A stretch of DNA of 13,406 bases from Anaerolineales bacterium UBA3001 (GTDB taxonomy: Bacteria > Chloroflexota > Anaerolineae > Anaerolineales > UBA11657). Shown piece by piece: positions 5,436-13,381 of this stretch. The first letter of the stretch is position 1; each line of letters begins with the position of its first letter. Under the pieces are notes generated by a model. That model was not told the origin of the DNA, did not search any database, and saw only the letters and a program-made list of their open reading frames with translations. Position numbers and translations under genes: made by a program. The stretch is from the NCBI GenBank assembly GCA_002346435.1, contig DDZT01000083.1:5012-18417 (forward strand), read 5' to 3'.

Positions 5436-6860
5436 ATGTCTGAGCAGCCATCTCCAAATAATAAAGTATCAACAAGTCAGGTTCGTAGTTTAGCCATTAT
5501 CTGGGTTGTGTTAACAGTACTGGTTGGTGCGGGCACTTTTTTTGGTTTATTCTGGGCTTTGGGAGGTTTGGATGGTAGTGATGCGGACACCAAGACTGCA
5601 GCAGAGATAGTTGCTGATCAATCAACTTTACCTGTTGATTCAGTTTCGGCCAATGATGTTGCGAGTGATGATACAAAAGTTATAGCAGAACCTACAGATA
5701 CAGCTCAGGTTGAATTAGAACCGACACTCACTGAGCCTGCTACTGATATTCCTGCTACATCATCTCCTGAGGTTGTACCAAGTGATACACCCGTAGTGGA
5801 ATCAAATGACGCTGTACCTACTGCCCAGCCTGTTGAACCTACTGTTGCTGTGACTAATCCTACTGCCACTACAGCTCCAGTGATCGTGGCTAGTAGCGGT
5901 GGATTTGGTTTGGGTGGTCAAGTAATACATGGCGGATTACTAGCACTGGATAAAATGCAAGCGATGAAAATGAGTTGGGTAAAGATACAAAATTATGATC
6001 TTGCGGGTGCCACAATTGAGGGTGATATTAATAATGCGCATAACAATGGACTGAAGATTTTGGTAAGCATCAAAGATAATGCTAATCATAATCGCATAAC
6101 TGCTCCTGACTATCAGGAGCAATTTATACAGTACCTTGAAAGAGTTGCTTCTCTTGGTGCTGATGCTATTGAGGTGTGGAATGAACCTAACCTTGATAGG
6201 GAGTGGCCCGCTGATCAGATGGGCGGCGCCAATTATACGGTTTTGCTCAAGAAAGCATATCCTAGAATAAAAGCAGCAAACCCGAATACAATGGTGGTAA
6301 GCGCAGCACTTTCTCCTACTGGTGCTTTTTCTGGTGGATGTGGTTCTATCGGATCTGTGTACGGTTGTGATGATAAACCTTTCTTGCAGGCTATGGTCAA
6401 CGCAGGTGCGCTTAATTATCTTGACTGTGTGGGCATGCATTATAATGAAGGTCTGTTACCTCCAAGTGCCACCTCAGGTGATCCTCGTGGGAGTTCACAA
6501 CACTACACACGCTATTTTAAAGGCATGTTAGACACTTATGGTGCTATTCTTGGAGGGGCACGTTCCATTTGCTTGACCGAAATAGGATATCTTAGTGGTG
6601 AAGAATGGGGATATCTGCCGTCAGCTTTTTCTTGGAATCCGAGTAGTGCAATAAATTTGACGGTTGCACAACATGCAGAATATTTGGGTCAGGCAGTCTC
6701 CCTAGCCAGACAGTCTGGTAACATTCGTTTGTTTATTATTTTCAATGTAGATTTTGCGATATTGAAAACTATGGAAGATGATCCGCAAGCTGGATATTCT
6801 CTAATTAGACCGAATCAGAGCTGTCCAGCATGTAGTGCCATTTCTGCAGCTATGCCCTAA
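5436..6860 (+). CDS. Membrane-anchored extracellular glycoside hydrolase, GH-A clan
   Basis: A 474-residue protein in three parts. Residues 1-17 are polar and basic, and 18-42 form one hydrophobic segment (IIWVVLTVLVGAGTFFGLFW core) acting as signal anchor with the N-terminus inside. About 45-150 is a low-complexity Thr/Pro/Ser/Val/Glu-rich linker with repeated EPT, DTP and TEPAT-like units. From about 157 to the end is a TIM-barrel glycosidase domain. The likely acid/base is Glu250 in EVWNEPNLDREWP and the likely nucleophile is Glu382 in CLTEIGYLS, the paired WNEP and TE-x-G strands of clan GH-A (families such as GH5/GH39). Cysteines at 302, 311, 331, 379, 463 and 466 fit an extracellular, possibly disulfide-bonded domain. 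The substrate is unknown; exact GH family assignment needs a profile search. AGAGGT (5421-5426), 9 bases before the ATG, is the ribosome binding site. Confidence 0.85.
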   Translation: MSEQPSPNNKVSTSQVRSLAIIWVVLTVLVGAGTFFGLFWALGGLDGSDADTKTAAEIVADQSTLPVDSVSANDVASDDTKVIAEPTDTAQVELEPTLTEPATDIPATSSPEVVPSDTPVVESNDAVPTAQPVEPTVAVTNPTATTAPVIVASSGGFGLGGQVIHGGLLALDKMQAMKMSWVKIQNYDLAGATIEGDINNAHNNGLKILVSIKDNANHNRITAPDYQEQFIQYLERVASLGADAIEVWNEPNLDREWPADQMGGANYTVLLKKAYPRIKAANPNTMVVSAALSPTGAFSGGCGSIGSVYGCDDKPFLQAMVNAGALNYLDCVGMHYNEGLLPPSATSGDPRGSSQHYTRYFKGMLDTYGAILGGARSICLTEIGYLSGEEWGYLPSAFSWNPSSAINLTVAQHAEYLGQAVSLARQSGNIRLFIIFNVDFAILKTMEDDPQAGYSLIRPNQSCPACSAISAAMP

Positions 6861-6947
6861 GTGAATTTTCACTGACAATAGTCTACATACTTAGACCTGT
6901 TTGTGTAATCACCATATTTGGTTGTTCTTGGCATGATAGAATTCTCA

Positions 6948-6953
6948 TATAAT
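6948..6953 (+). promoter_or_regulatory. -10 element upstream of the helicase gene
   Basis: A perfect TATAAT stands only 14 bases before the helicase ATG (6968). The best upstream -35-like hexamer is TTGGCA (6928-6933), 14 bases away, which is short. If used, the transcript would begin near 6960 with a leader of less than 10 bases, and no Shine-Dalgarno sequence is evident. Confidence 0.4.
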
Positions 6954-6967
6954 TTTGAGATTTCAAC

Positions 6968-9166
6968 ATGAATGATATTAGTGGATTAAATTCTGAGCAG
7001 CAAAAGGCTGTTAATGCTGGTCCTGGTCCAGTTTTAGTATTGGCAGGGCCTGGATCTGGGAAAACTAGGGTATTGACCCAACGAGTTACATATCTTCTTT
7101 CTGAGGGATTGTTACCCCATAGATTGTTAGCAGTTACTTTTACCAACAGGGCAGCAAAAGAAATGCGTAGTCGTATAGAGTCACAGATTGATTCTAAGTT
7201 TCAGGTACGAAATGTTGGCACTTTTCACTCTTTATGTGCTAGACTGCTTAGGCAGGAGTCAGAGAATTCTGCAAGATCAAAAGACTTTGTTATATATGAT
7301 AGTGCTGATCAACGTGCGTTAATCAAGCAATCTATGCATCATCATAATATTGATGATAAGAGATATAAACTACATAGCATACATAGTACTATTTCCACTG
7401 CCAAAAACGACCTCATAGGAGTGTCAGAATTCAGTCGAGACTCCTATTATTATGAAATTGTGGCCCGCGTATATGAACGTTATCAGTATCTATTGCAGCA
7501 GAATAATGCTCTCGATTTTGATGACTTACTTGCAGAAGCTGTTTTCTTACTTCGAGATAATACAGTAGTCAGGAAGCATTATCAGCATCTTTACCAGAAA
7601 ATATTAGTAGACGAATTTCAAGACACGAATCTTGCTCAGTACACATTGTTAAGGTTGTTGTCAGGACAGTATAGAGATTTGTTTGTTGTAGGAGATCCCG
7701 ATCAGTCAATTTACAGATGGAGAGGGGCTGACTATCGCAATGTACGTCGTTTCCAGACTGATTATCCTGAAGCAGAAATAATTTATCTTCGAAAAAATTA
7801 CCGGTCGACACAGACAATACTTGACGTAGCTACTGCAGTGATAGATAAGAATCACAGTGGTGACAATATTCGTCTATTTTCCGATATTGCTGGCGGAGAC
7901 AAAATAAATGTACATGAAGCATATGATGAAGAGGAAGAAGCTCGGTTCGTTGTAGATACAATCAATACAAATTCTATAAATAAAAAAATCAGGCCGGGCG
8001 AATGTGCTGTAATGTATCGCACTAATGCTCAATCCAGAGCTTTAGAGGAAGCCTTTGTTCGTGCTGGTATGCCTTATAGATTGTTGGGAGCAACACGTTT
8101 TTATGCTCGGCGTGAAATCAAGGATTTGCTTGCATACATACGTCTTATTTATAACATGCTTGATACAGTCAGCCTCGAAAGAATTATTAATGTACCGTCT
8201 CGTGGCATAGGCAGTCAAACGTATACTGCATTGAGAGAGTACTGTGAGAAATTAAATGTTAATCCTACTAGGTTAATTCTAAAGTTGACAGATCATGGGT
8301 CTGATGGGGAACACTATAACGCACTTGGTGCTCGGACTGCGCGCCCTCTAGCAGCGTTTGGTTTGTTGTTGAGAGGATGGTTTGATATGCTGGAAGATGG
8401 TGCTTCGGTGGGAATGCTGTTAGATTTGATAATACATGATACTAACTATGAGGAATTCATCAAATCCGGAAAGGAATCCTCTCGTGATAGGTGGGAGAAT
8501 GTAGAAGAGCTGCGTAAAGTATTTCTAGGTTTCGATGACAGTGATTTAGGTGATGTATTGGAGCAGGTGTCTTTAGTAGCAGATGTGGATAGCCTAGGTG
8601 TGGAGCTGGACGGTAGTGGTGCTCCTGCGTTGATGACTTTGCATGCCGCTAAAGGTCTTGAATTCCCATTAATATTTATAGTGGGATTAAATGATGGAGT
8701 GCTACCGCATAGGAGATCATTTGATGAACCAGAAGAAATGGCAGAGGAGCGACGTCTGTTATATGTGGGTCTGACGCGCGCTAAGCAGGTAATTCATCTT
8801 TCGTACACTTTCCGTCGATACAATTTTGGTTACAGTTCTAGCGGGATCCCATCACGTTTTTTGAAGGATTTACCGATGGAGCTTGTAACGGGAGATGTTA
8901 GCATAAAAAGTCTAAGTAATAAAACAGATTGGTCGCGCACAGATATTGTCAAGTCGCAATCGGTCTCAAAGGTTGTACGTTCACCTGTTGATATACAATT
9001 TAGCTCGGGGCAGAAGGTGTCCCATGATACTTTTGGATTAGGTATTGTCATTGAAAGTAAACTTTTGTCAGGTGATGAACTAGTAATCGTGGCCTTTGAT
9101 GATGTTGGTATAAAAAGATTGGTCGCAGGGAGTGCTAAGTTAAAACTTGAGGATGTCGAACAATGA
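6968..9166 (+). CDS. UvrD/PcrA-type ATP-dependent DNA helicase (superfamily 1A)
   Basis: A 732-residue 3'-5' DNA helicase of usual PcrA/UvrD length with all motifs intact. These are the Q motif LNSEQQKAV (7-15), Walker A AGPGSGKT (26-33), motif Ia TFTNRAAKEMRSR, motif Ib VGTFHSLCARLLR, motif II LVDEFQDTN (DEFQD at 215-219), motif III VVGDPDQSIYRWRGAD, motif IV LRKNYRST, motif V LHAAKGLEFP (558-567) and motif VI LLYVGLTRAK (597-606). The C-terminus (about 675-730) holds FSSGQKVSHDTFGLGIV, the small Tudor-like domain that in PcrA contacts RNA polymerase. The expected role is nucleotide excision repair and clearing of replication or transcription conflicts. UvrD, PcrA and Rep cannot be separated safely from sequence alone, but the C-terminal domain favours PcrA. 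It starts a new transcript (TATAAT at 6948) and its stop overlaps galE by four bases. Confidence 0.95.
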   Translation: MNDISGLNSEQQKAVNAGPGPVLVLAGPGSGKTRVLTQRVTYLLSEGLLPHRLLAVTFTNRAAKEMRSRIESQIDSKFQVRNVGTFHSLCARLLRQESENSARSKDFVIYDSADQRALIKQSMHHHNIDDKRYKLHSIHSTISTAKNDLIGVSEFSRDSYYYEIVARVYERYQYLLQQNNALDFDDLLAEAVFLLRDNTVVRKHYQHLYQKILVDEFQDTNLAQYTLLRLLSGQYRDLFVVGDPDQSIYRWRGADYRNVRRFQTDYPEAEIIYLRKNYRSTQTILDVATAVIDKNHSGDNIRLFSDIAGGDKINVHEAYDEEEEARFVVDTINTNSINKKIRPGECAVMYRTNAQSRALEEAFVRAGMPYRLLGATRFYARREIKDLLAYIRLIYNMLDTVSLERIINVPSRGIGSQTYTALREYCEKLNVNPTRLILKLTDHGSDGEHYNALGARTARPLAAFGLLLRGWFDMLEDGASVGMLLDLIIHDTNYEEFIKSGKESSRDRWENVEELRKVFLGFDDSDLGDVLEQVSLVADVDSLGVELDGSGAPALMTLHAAKGLEFPLIFIVGLNDGVLPHRRSFDEPEEMAEERRLLYVGLTRAKQVIHLSYTFRRYNFGYSSSGIPSRFLKDLPMELVTGDVSIKSLSNKTDWSRTDIVKSQSVSKVVRSPVDIQFSSGQKVSHDTFGLGIVIESKLLSGDELVIVAFDDVGIKRLVAGSAKLKLEDVEQ

Positions 9167-10143
9167 ATGTTTTCATGACCGGAGGGGCTGGTTATATAGG
9201 AAGTGTTACAGCTGAGATTTTGTTGACTTCAGGTCATCAAGTAACCATATATGACAATCTTTCACGTGGTCATTTGTCGGCTATTCCGTCTGGCGCAAGA
9301 TACGTTAATGGCGATATAGGAAACCGCAAAACTTTACGAGATGCGCTGACGTCCGCACATTTTGACATTGTCTTTCATTTCGCTTCATTCATTGAAGCAG
9401 GAGAATCAATGGAAAAACCCGGATTATATTTTCGCACTAATGTATCCTATTCAAACAATGTTATTGAATTAGCTGCTGAGTCAGGATGCGATCGATTTGT
9501 ACTATCTTCTACAGCAGCAGTCTATGCTAGTAGTGACCAACCGCTTACTGAAGATAGTCTGATTGATCCCGCAAATGTCTATGGTGAAACAAAGTATATT
9601 GTTGAGCGTATGTTGTCTTGGTATCAAAAGATTTACGGATTACGCTTTGCTGTATTGCGGTATTTTAATGCTTGTGGTGCATTGCCTGGCCGAGGAGAAG
9701 CACATGACCCCGAGACTCATTTAATACCAAGAGTGCTGCAAGTCGCACTTGGGCAGGCCGACTCCGTGAATTTGTATGGTACTGATTACCCAACCCCAGA
9801 TGGGACTTGTATACGTGATTATATACATGTAGTAGATTTGGCTGAGGCGCACCTTTTGGCAGCGAATTCTCTGGAACACAATGATACCCTTGTTTATAAC
9901 TTAGGCTCTGGTAGAGGATATTCTAATCAGGAAATTATCGAAATGGCACGTGAAGTAACCGGTCATGATATTCTTGTTAATCTAGATGGTAGACGTCATG
10001 GGGATGCGACTCGATTGGTAGCTAGTTACGAGAAAATCAAGCGCGAGCTTGGCTGGGAGCCTGTTAATTCACGGTTGGACAATATCCTGCGCACCGCATG
10101 GGAATGGCACAGTAAACAATCATACTTGTACGACAATGCTTGA
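9163..10143 (+). CDS. galE: UDP-glucose 4-epimerase-like NAD-dependent epimerase
   Basis: A 326-residue extended short-chain dehydrogenase/reductase. The N-terminal Rossmann motif TGGAGYIGS (6-14) binds NAD, and YDNLSRGH (30-37) is the typical GalE loop. The catalytic set is visible: Ser/Thr in LSSTAAVY (114-121) and Tyr140-x3-Lys144 in VYGETKYIVE. Later motifs are LRYFNACGA, GTDYPTPDGTCIRDYIHV (206-223) and EPVNSRLDNI near the end, all as in GalE, where the PTPDGT-RDYIHV region lines the UDP-sugar pocket. The enzyme interconverts UDP-glucose and UDP-galactose for cell-surface glycans or galactose use; epimerisation of a related UDP sugar is possible. The ATG overlaps the helicase TGA (ATGA), with GAGG 10 bases upstream. 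An MFS gene follows after 50 bases. Confidence 0.92.
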   Translation: MNVFMTGGAGYIGSVTAEILLTSGHQVTIYDNLSRGHLSAIPSGARYVNGDIGNRKTLRDALTSAHFDIVFHFASFIEAGESMEKPGLYFRTNVSYSNNVIELAAESGCDRFVLSSTAAVYASSDQPLTEDSLIDPANVYGETKYIVERMLSWYQKIYGLRFAVLRYFNACGALPGRGEAHDPETHLIPRVLQVALGQADSVNLYGTDYPTPDGTCIRDYIHVVDLAEAHLLAANSLEHNDTLVYNLGSGRGYSNQEIIEMAREVTGHDILVNLDGRRHGDATRLVASYEKIKRELGWEPVNSRLDNILRTAWEWHSKQSYLYDNA

Positions 10144-10193
10144 GCGCTCTAATACTGGCATTGTTGTCATAGCAGTAGAACCTAATTAAGGAT

Positions 10194-11381
10194 ATGACAA
10201 GTACAAACAATAAGACTCCATTTGGTATGCAGGTATTTGCTACTATAGTTGCTCGCCTCACAATCAATACGGCAGTGCGCATGCTATATCCATTCTTGCC
10301 AGCTTTTAGTCGTGGGATTGGAGTACCAGTAGAAACTCTTATTCAACTATTGTCTTTACGTTCTGCATTGGCAATGCTGGCTCCAGTTTTTGGAAGACTT
10401 TCTGATAGATATGGTAGGCGGAACATCATGGTTGCAGCCATGTTTGTGATATCAGCAGCATTGGCCGCTATGGCATTGTGGCCAGGATATAGGATATTTG
10501 TAGCTTTTTTATTCTTAGGTATATTGGCACAAATTCTGTATCAGCCTGCCCATCAGGCGTATATATCGGAGCGGGTTCCATATGCACAACGAGGGCGCGT
10601 GTTAGCGATTACTGAGCTAGCCTGGGCTGGTGCTATGTTAATAGGAGTGCCACTTGTAGGTTGGATGCTTGCGCGAGCGCCATCTCCAGAAATTGGTTTA
10701 CCGCGTCCTTTTATGTTTCTAGCTATTTTTGGCATTCTTTCTGGGATAATGTTGTTGAAAACGCTGTCCAACCAAAGAAGTGCCGGCGATCAACCTAGTA
10801 ATATGTTTTCTCATTGGAAAACTGTTCTTTCCAATCGCAATGTGCTTGCTGGATTGATGCTAGGTGTATTTACTGCAGGTGCGAATGAAAGCCTAAATGT
10901 GGTATTTGCTTCTTGGTTGGAGGTTACATTTGGTATGACTTTGACAGCTATAGGTTTGGCGACAGTAGTTATAGGTGTTGCGGATTTGCTTGGTGAAGGT
11001 GGTGTAATAGCATTTTCTGATAGATATGGGAAAAGACTCACGGTAGGGTGGGGAATAGGTCTAAGCGTGTTGAGTTACCTGGCTCTACCTTTGTTAGGTA
11101 CAAGCCAGACAGGAGCACTAATTGGATTGTTTTTGGTTTATCTTACTTTTGAATTTGCGGTTGTTGCCATATTGCCATTGATGACCGAGTTGATGCCTGT
11201 GGCACGTGCTAGTGTTATGAGCGCTAACATAGCAGGACATTCGTTGGGTCGTATGCTAGGAGCTTTAATGGGAGGGTTTTTGTTGCCATTTGGTATTGGG
11301 GCAAGTGGTATTGCCGCTGCTGTTCTCAATATATTAGCATTGGTGGTTTTGTTGCTATGGGTCAAAGAGAACAAAAGTTAA
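10194..11381 (+). CDS. Major facilitator superfamily transporter, 12 TM
   Basis: A 395-residue MFS protein of standard length with about twelve hydrophobic segments. The cytoplasmic loop motif A between TM2 and TM3 is GRLSDRYGRR (67-76), and the related FSDRYGKR appears at the equivalent place in the second half (about 271-278), showing the internal duplication of the fold. The sequence does not reveal the substrate; sugar and drug transporters share these features, and the galE neighbour is only weak evidence for sugar. The chosen ATG at 10194 has a strong AAGGA (10188-10192) but only one base of spacing, which is too close. An ATG at 10227 (residue 12, before TM1) has no visible ribosome binding site. 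A TAG just upstream of the AAGGA limits the alternatives. The gene converges with the PfkB-fusion gene over a 48-base gap. Confidence 0.85.
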   Translation: MTSTNNKTPFGMQVFATIVARLTINTAVRMLYPFLPAFSRGIGVPVETLIQLLSLRSALAMLAPVFGRLSDRYGRRNIMVAAMFVISAALAAMALWPGYRIFVAFLFLGILAQILYQPAHQAYISERVPYAQRGRVLAITELAWAGAMLIGVPLVGWMLARAPSPEIGLPRPFMFLAIFGILSGIMLLKTLSNQRSAGDQPSNMFSHWKTVLSNRNVLAGLMLGVFTAGANESLNVVFASWLEVTFGMTLTAIGLATVVIGVADLLGEGGVIAFSDRYGKRLTVGWGIGLSVLSYLALPLLGTSQTGALIGLFLVYLTFEFAVVAILPLMTELMPVARASVMSANIAGHSLGRMLGALMGGFLLPFGIGASGIAAAVLNILALVVLLLWVKENKS

Positions 11382-11429
11382 TCGCTAATTCTTTGCGCAT
11401 CACGTGTATCAATCTAAGCAGATAAATTG

Positions 11430-13259
11430 CTAATAGAATGTTGTACGTAAAACAGGTTGAAACATGTTTTTTAGATGATTGCATATTGAGTCAATCGGAC
11501 AAAATTCACATATAGGCTCTGTCATTTCAGGACAACTATTACGTGCATTAAAAAAGAAGTAGTCTACAGCACCTTCACTTTTGCCTGATAGTTCGACTAT
11601 TTGTTCTCTTGCACGATAGGCAGCATATCGCACTGCCCATTCCTCAGATGGTGATACTATATTCCTATCAATTAGCTTTACACTCAGTTTCTCGTCAAGC
11701 ACATTTATTAGTCCAACCCGTAAACATAATCTCATGGCATGATAATCTATTACTGGGTCTACTTGTTCATGCTCTTGTATAGTGAGGAATTGCTCTGGTC
11801 GTTGATTTAATATCAGAGCTAGCAATCCGCTTTTTTTACGCAATGGATCCTCTTTGTATCCTCCAACATTATCGAGAATTTTTATGAAGGTTTGTAGCGG
11901 GTTGGCGGATTTGATAACGTTTTCAATTATATAGTTCGGGGTTAATCCAAGTGCAAGCATATCTTTACCATACCTTCGTGATTCTTCCAGATGTAACTCT
12001 AGTGCCGGCATTGGGTTGTTTCCATTATCATCTCTAAGGATTTCCGTGAATTCGTTTATGCTCAAATTAGCTTGTCTTTCTGGAGAACAGAAATTCTCAT
12101 CTTTTTCTAAAGCTAGCCTAAAAGACTCCCATAAGTAATCGGACCCTTTGTGCATAGTTCCACCCAATGGGGCTAGTAATGGTTGGTCGTATTTTTGATC
12201 ATGTGTAGACCAAAAGCTAAACTGATGAACTGTGGCTGCAAAGAAATATTCTAATGTTTTGGGATGATCAATCGGGGGTAGTACTGGGCTCATAAATTGG
12301 AAAGGGGATACTTCTGATAATAAAGCAATCTTGTCGGCAACCTTTTGTATTTGTGTGTTGTTGAGATTGACACGCATATCGAGTGGTGCTTCCAAAGGTG
12401 GTTTGTCAGAGAAAAGTGTTTTGGGGCCGATATCTTTGATCATAGCAGTCGATGTGACAACTGCTTGTCGTGCTGCCATGATAGGATGTTTGTTTTGAAG
12501 CAAGTAAGCTAGAGTGGCTCCACAAAAAGTGTCTCCTGCGCCCGTTGGGTCTATCTCTATAGTTGAATCAGTAGGAATAAATGTGGGATGAGAGCCTTGA
12601 ATGATGCAAGCACCATCTGCGCCTAAAGTGATATAAAGAACTTTCCCAACTTGCGTTGTTGCAGAGTCTATAGAGCCAAAAATATATTCAGCCTCATATG
12701 AGTTCATGAAAAAATAATCACTGTGTTTAATCACATCTTTGACTGCTTGTGTTTGTTCCTTTGCATTGAACAAACCTGTGCCAGCGGAAATACATTTGAC
12801 ACCTTTCTCTCGGCAGGCCTTAATGAAGGACAATTGATTTATTGCGTTGCCTATCGGAGTCACGTGTACTATAGAAAAATTTGACATGTCTTTAGGCAAC
12901 ATTTCAGATGAGAGATTGTCTTCGGAATTGAGTGACATAGTTAGATATTCGGTTTTGTTGTTCCGATATGAAATTTCAAATTCCGGAAGTTGATCTGCAG
13001 GGACAATTGGACCTATCCAATCGGACAAATAATCATCAACGATGGTTAGGTGATTGGGGTATGCATTTGGACGCGGACCAAACAATGTAGTATCGGCGCC
13101 GCAATGAGTTGCTGCTACAGCAGTATACATTCCAGCTCCTCCTGCACATTTGGCAATGCCATCTTGGAGGTGCAGGATATCAGATGAAGCTCCACCAACA
13201 ACTAGCAATTTGTTATTATGCACTATTATTTGTACAAAAATAGTTTGTTGTAAATACAT
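11430..13259 (-). CDS. PfkB-family kinase fused to Qng1/HhH-GPD-like glycosidase with C-terminal Fe-S motif
   Basis: A 609-residue two-domain protein. Residues 17-285 are a PfkB (ribokinase/adenosine kinase) fold: LLVVGGASSDILHL (18-31), GGAGMYTAVAA (40-50), NSYEAEYIFG (186-195), TLGADGA and the ATP/anion-hole motif DPTGAGDTFCGA (237-248) with catalytic Asp243. Residues about 325-595 form a second domain that resembles the queuosine-salvage hydrolase Qng1 and the HhH-GPD glycosylase fold: ATVHQFSFW (342-350), EILRDDNGNNPMPALE (406-421), DPLRKKSGLLALIL (471-484), VIDYHAMR (503-510, candidate catalytic Asp505) and EEWAVRYAAYRARE (539-552). It ends in Cys576-x7-Cys584-x2-Cys587-x5-Cys593, close to the endonuclease III 4Fe-4S spacing. 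I infer phosphorylation of a modified nucleoside followed by base release. The ATG has no Shine-Dalgarno and lies inside an inverted repeat; a GTG at 13221-13223 (residue 13) is an alternative. The neighbour upstream is tRNA-Lys. Confidence 0.75.
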   Translation of the reverse strand: MYLQQTIFVQIIVHNNKLLVVGGASSDILHLQDGIAKCAGGAGMYTAVAATHCGADTTLFGPRPNAYPNHLTIVDDYLSDWIGPIVPADQLPEFEISYRNNKTEYLTMSLNSEDNLSSEMLPKDMSNFSIVHVTPIGNAINQLSFIKACREKGVKCISAGTGLFNAKEQTQAVKDVIKHSDYFFMNSYEAEYIFGSIDSATTQVGKVLYITLGADGACIIQGSHPTFIPTDSTIEIDPTGAGDTFCGATLAYLLQNKHPIMAARQAVVTSTAMIKDIGPKTLFSDKPPLEAPLDMRVNLNNTQIQKVADKIALLSEVSPFQFMSPVLPPIDHPKTLEYFFAATVHQFSFWSTHDQKYDQPLLAPLGGTMHKGSDYLWESFRLALEKDENFCSPERQANLSINEFTEILRDDNGNNPMPALELHLEESRRYGKDMLALGLTPNYIIENVIKSANPLQTFIKILDNVGGYKEDPLRKKSGLLALILNQRPEQFLTIQEHEQVDPVIDYHAMRLCLRVGLINVLDEKLSVKLIDRNIVSPSEEWAVRYAAYRAREQIVELSGKSEGAVDYFFFNARNSCPEMTEPICEFCPIDSICNHLKNMFQPVLRTTFY

Positions 13260-13290
13260 ACTTTGCTAATAGTTGATTGCAAAGTATGTA
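13255..13290 (-). repeat. Perfect 12-bp inverted repeat spanning the start codon of the kinase-glycosidase gene
   Basis: TACATACTTTGC (13255-13266) and GCAAAGTATGTA (13279-13290) are exact complements separated by 12 bases. The gene's ATG (13257-13259 on the minus strand) lies within one arm. It also begins 18 bases after the tRNA-Lys 3' end. It could be an operator dyad, an RNA stem hiding the start codon, or a weak terminator for the tRNA; the downstream T-run is poor. Confidence 0.6.
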
Positions 13291-13308
13291 GCATTGTTAC
13301 TCCGGGAG

Positions 13309-13381
13309 TGAGCCGCACAGGACTCGAACCTGTAACCAAGGGCTTAAAAGGCCCCTGCTCTGCCAATTGAGCTAGCGGCCC
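13309..13381 (-). tRNA. tRNA-Lys (anticodon TTT)
   Basis: A complete 73-base cloverleaf on the minus strand. The acceptor stem GGGCCGC pairs with GCGGCTC (one G-U), discriminator base A. The D arm is GCTC-AATTGGCA-GAGC. The anticodon stem GGGGC/GCCCT carries the loop CTTTTAA, hence anticodon TTT (reads AAA/AAG, lysine). The variable loop is TGGTT, and the T arm is ACAGG-TTCGAGT-CCTGT. The 3' CCA is not encoded. The promoter lies at or beyond the window edge; only TAGAAT-like bases are seen in the 25 bases upstream. The kinase-glycosidase gene follows on the same strand. Confidence 0.96.

Noticed and set aside
5940..6440. 166-residue open frame on the minus strand inside the glycosidase
   Set aside because: It lies antisense to the well-supported glycosidase catalytic domain and its translation has no family features.
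6860..6873. AGTGAA-TT-TTCACT palindrome right after the glycosidase stop, considered as terminator
   Set aside because: The effective stem is only about 4 bp with no following T-run, too weak for an intrinsic terminator.
11382..11429. Bidirectional terminator between the converging MFS and kinase-glycosidase genes
   Set aside because: Only a 4-bp AGCA/TGCT stem (11417-11431) is present and no T-tract follows, so no terminator can be supported.
13255..13381. Functional link between tRNA-Lys and queuosine salvage
   Set aside because: Queuosine occurs in tRNAs for Asn, Asp, His and Tyr, not Lys. The adjacency alone gives no functional link.
13309..13381. tRNA-Lys as an integration site for a mobile element
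   Set aside because: No integrase, direct repeat of the tRNA 3' end, or change in gene style is seen next to it within the window.
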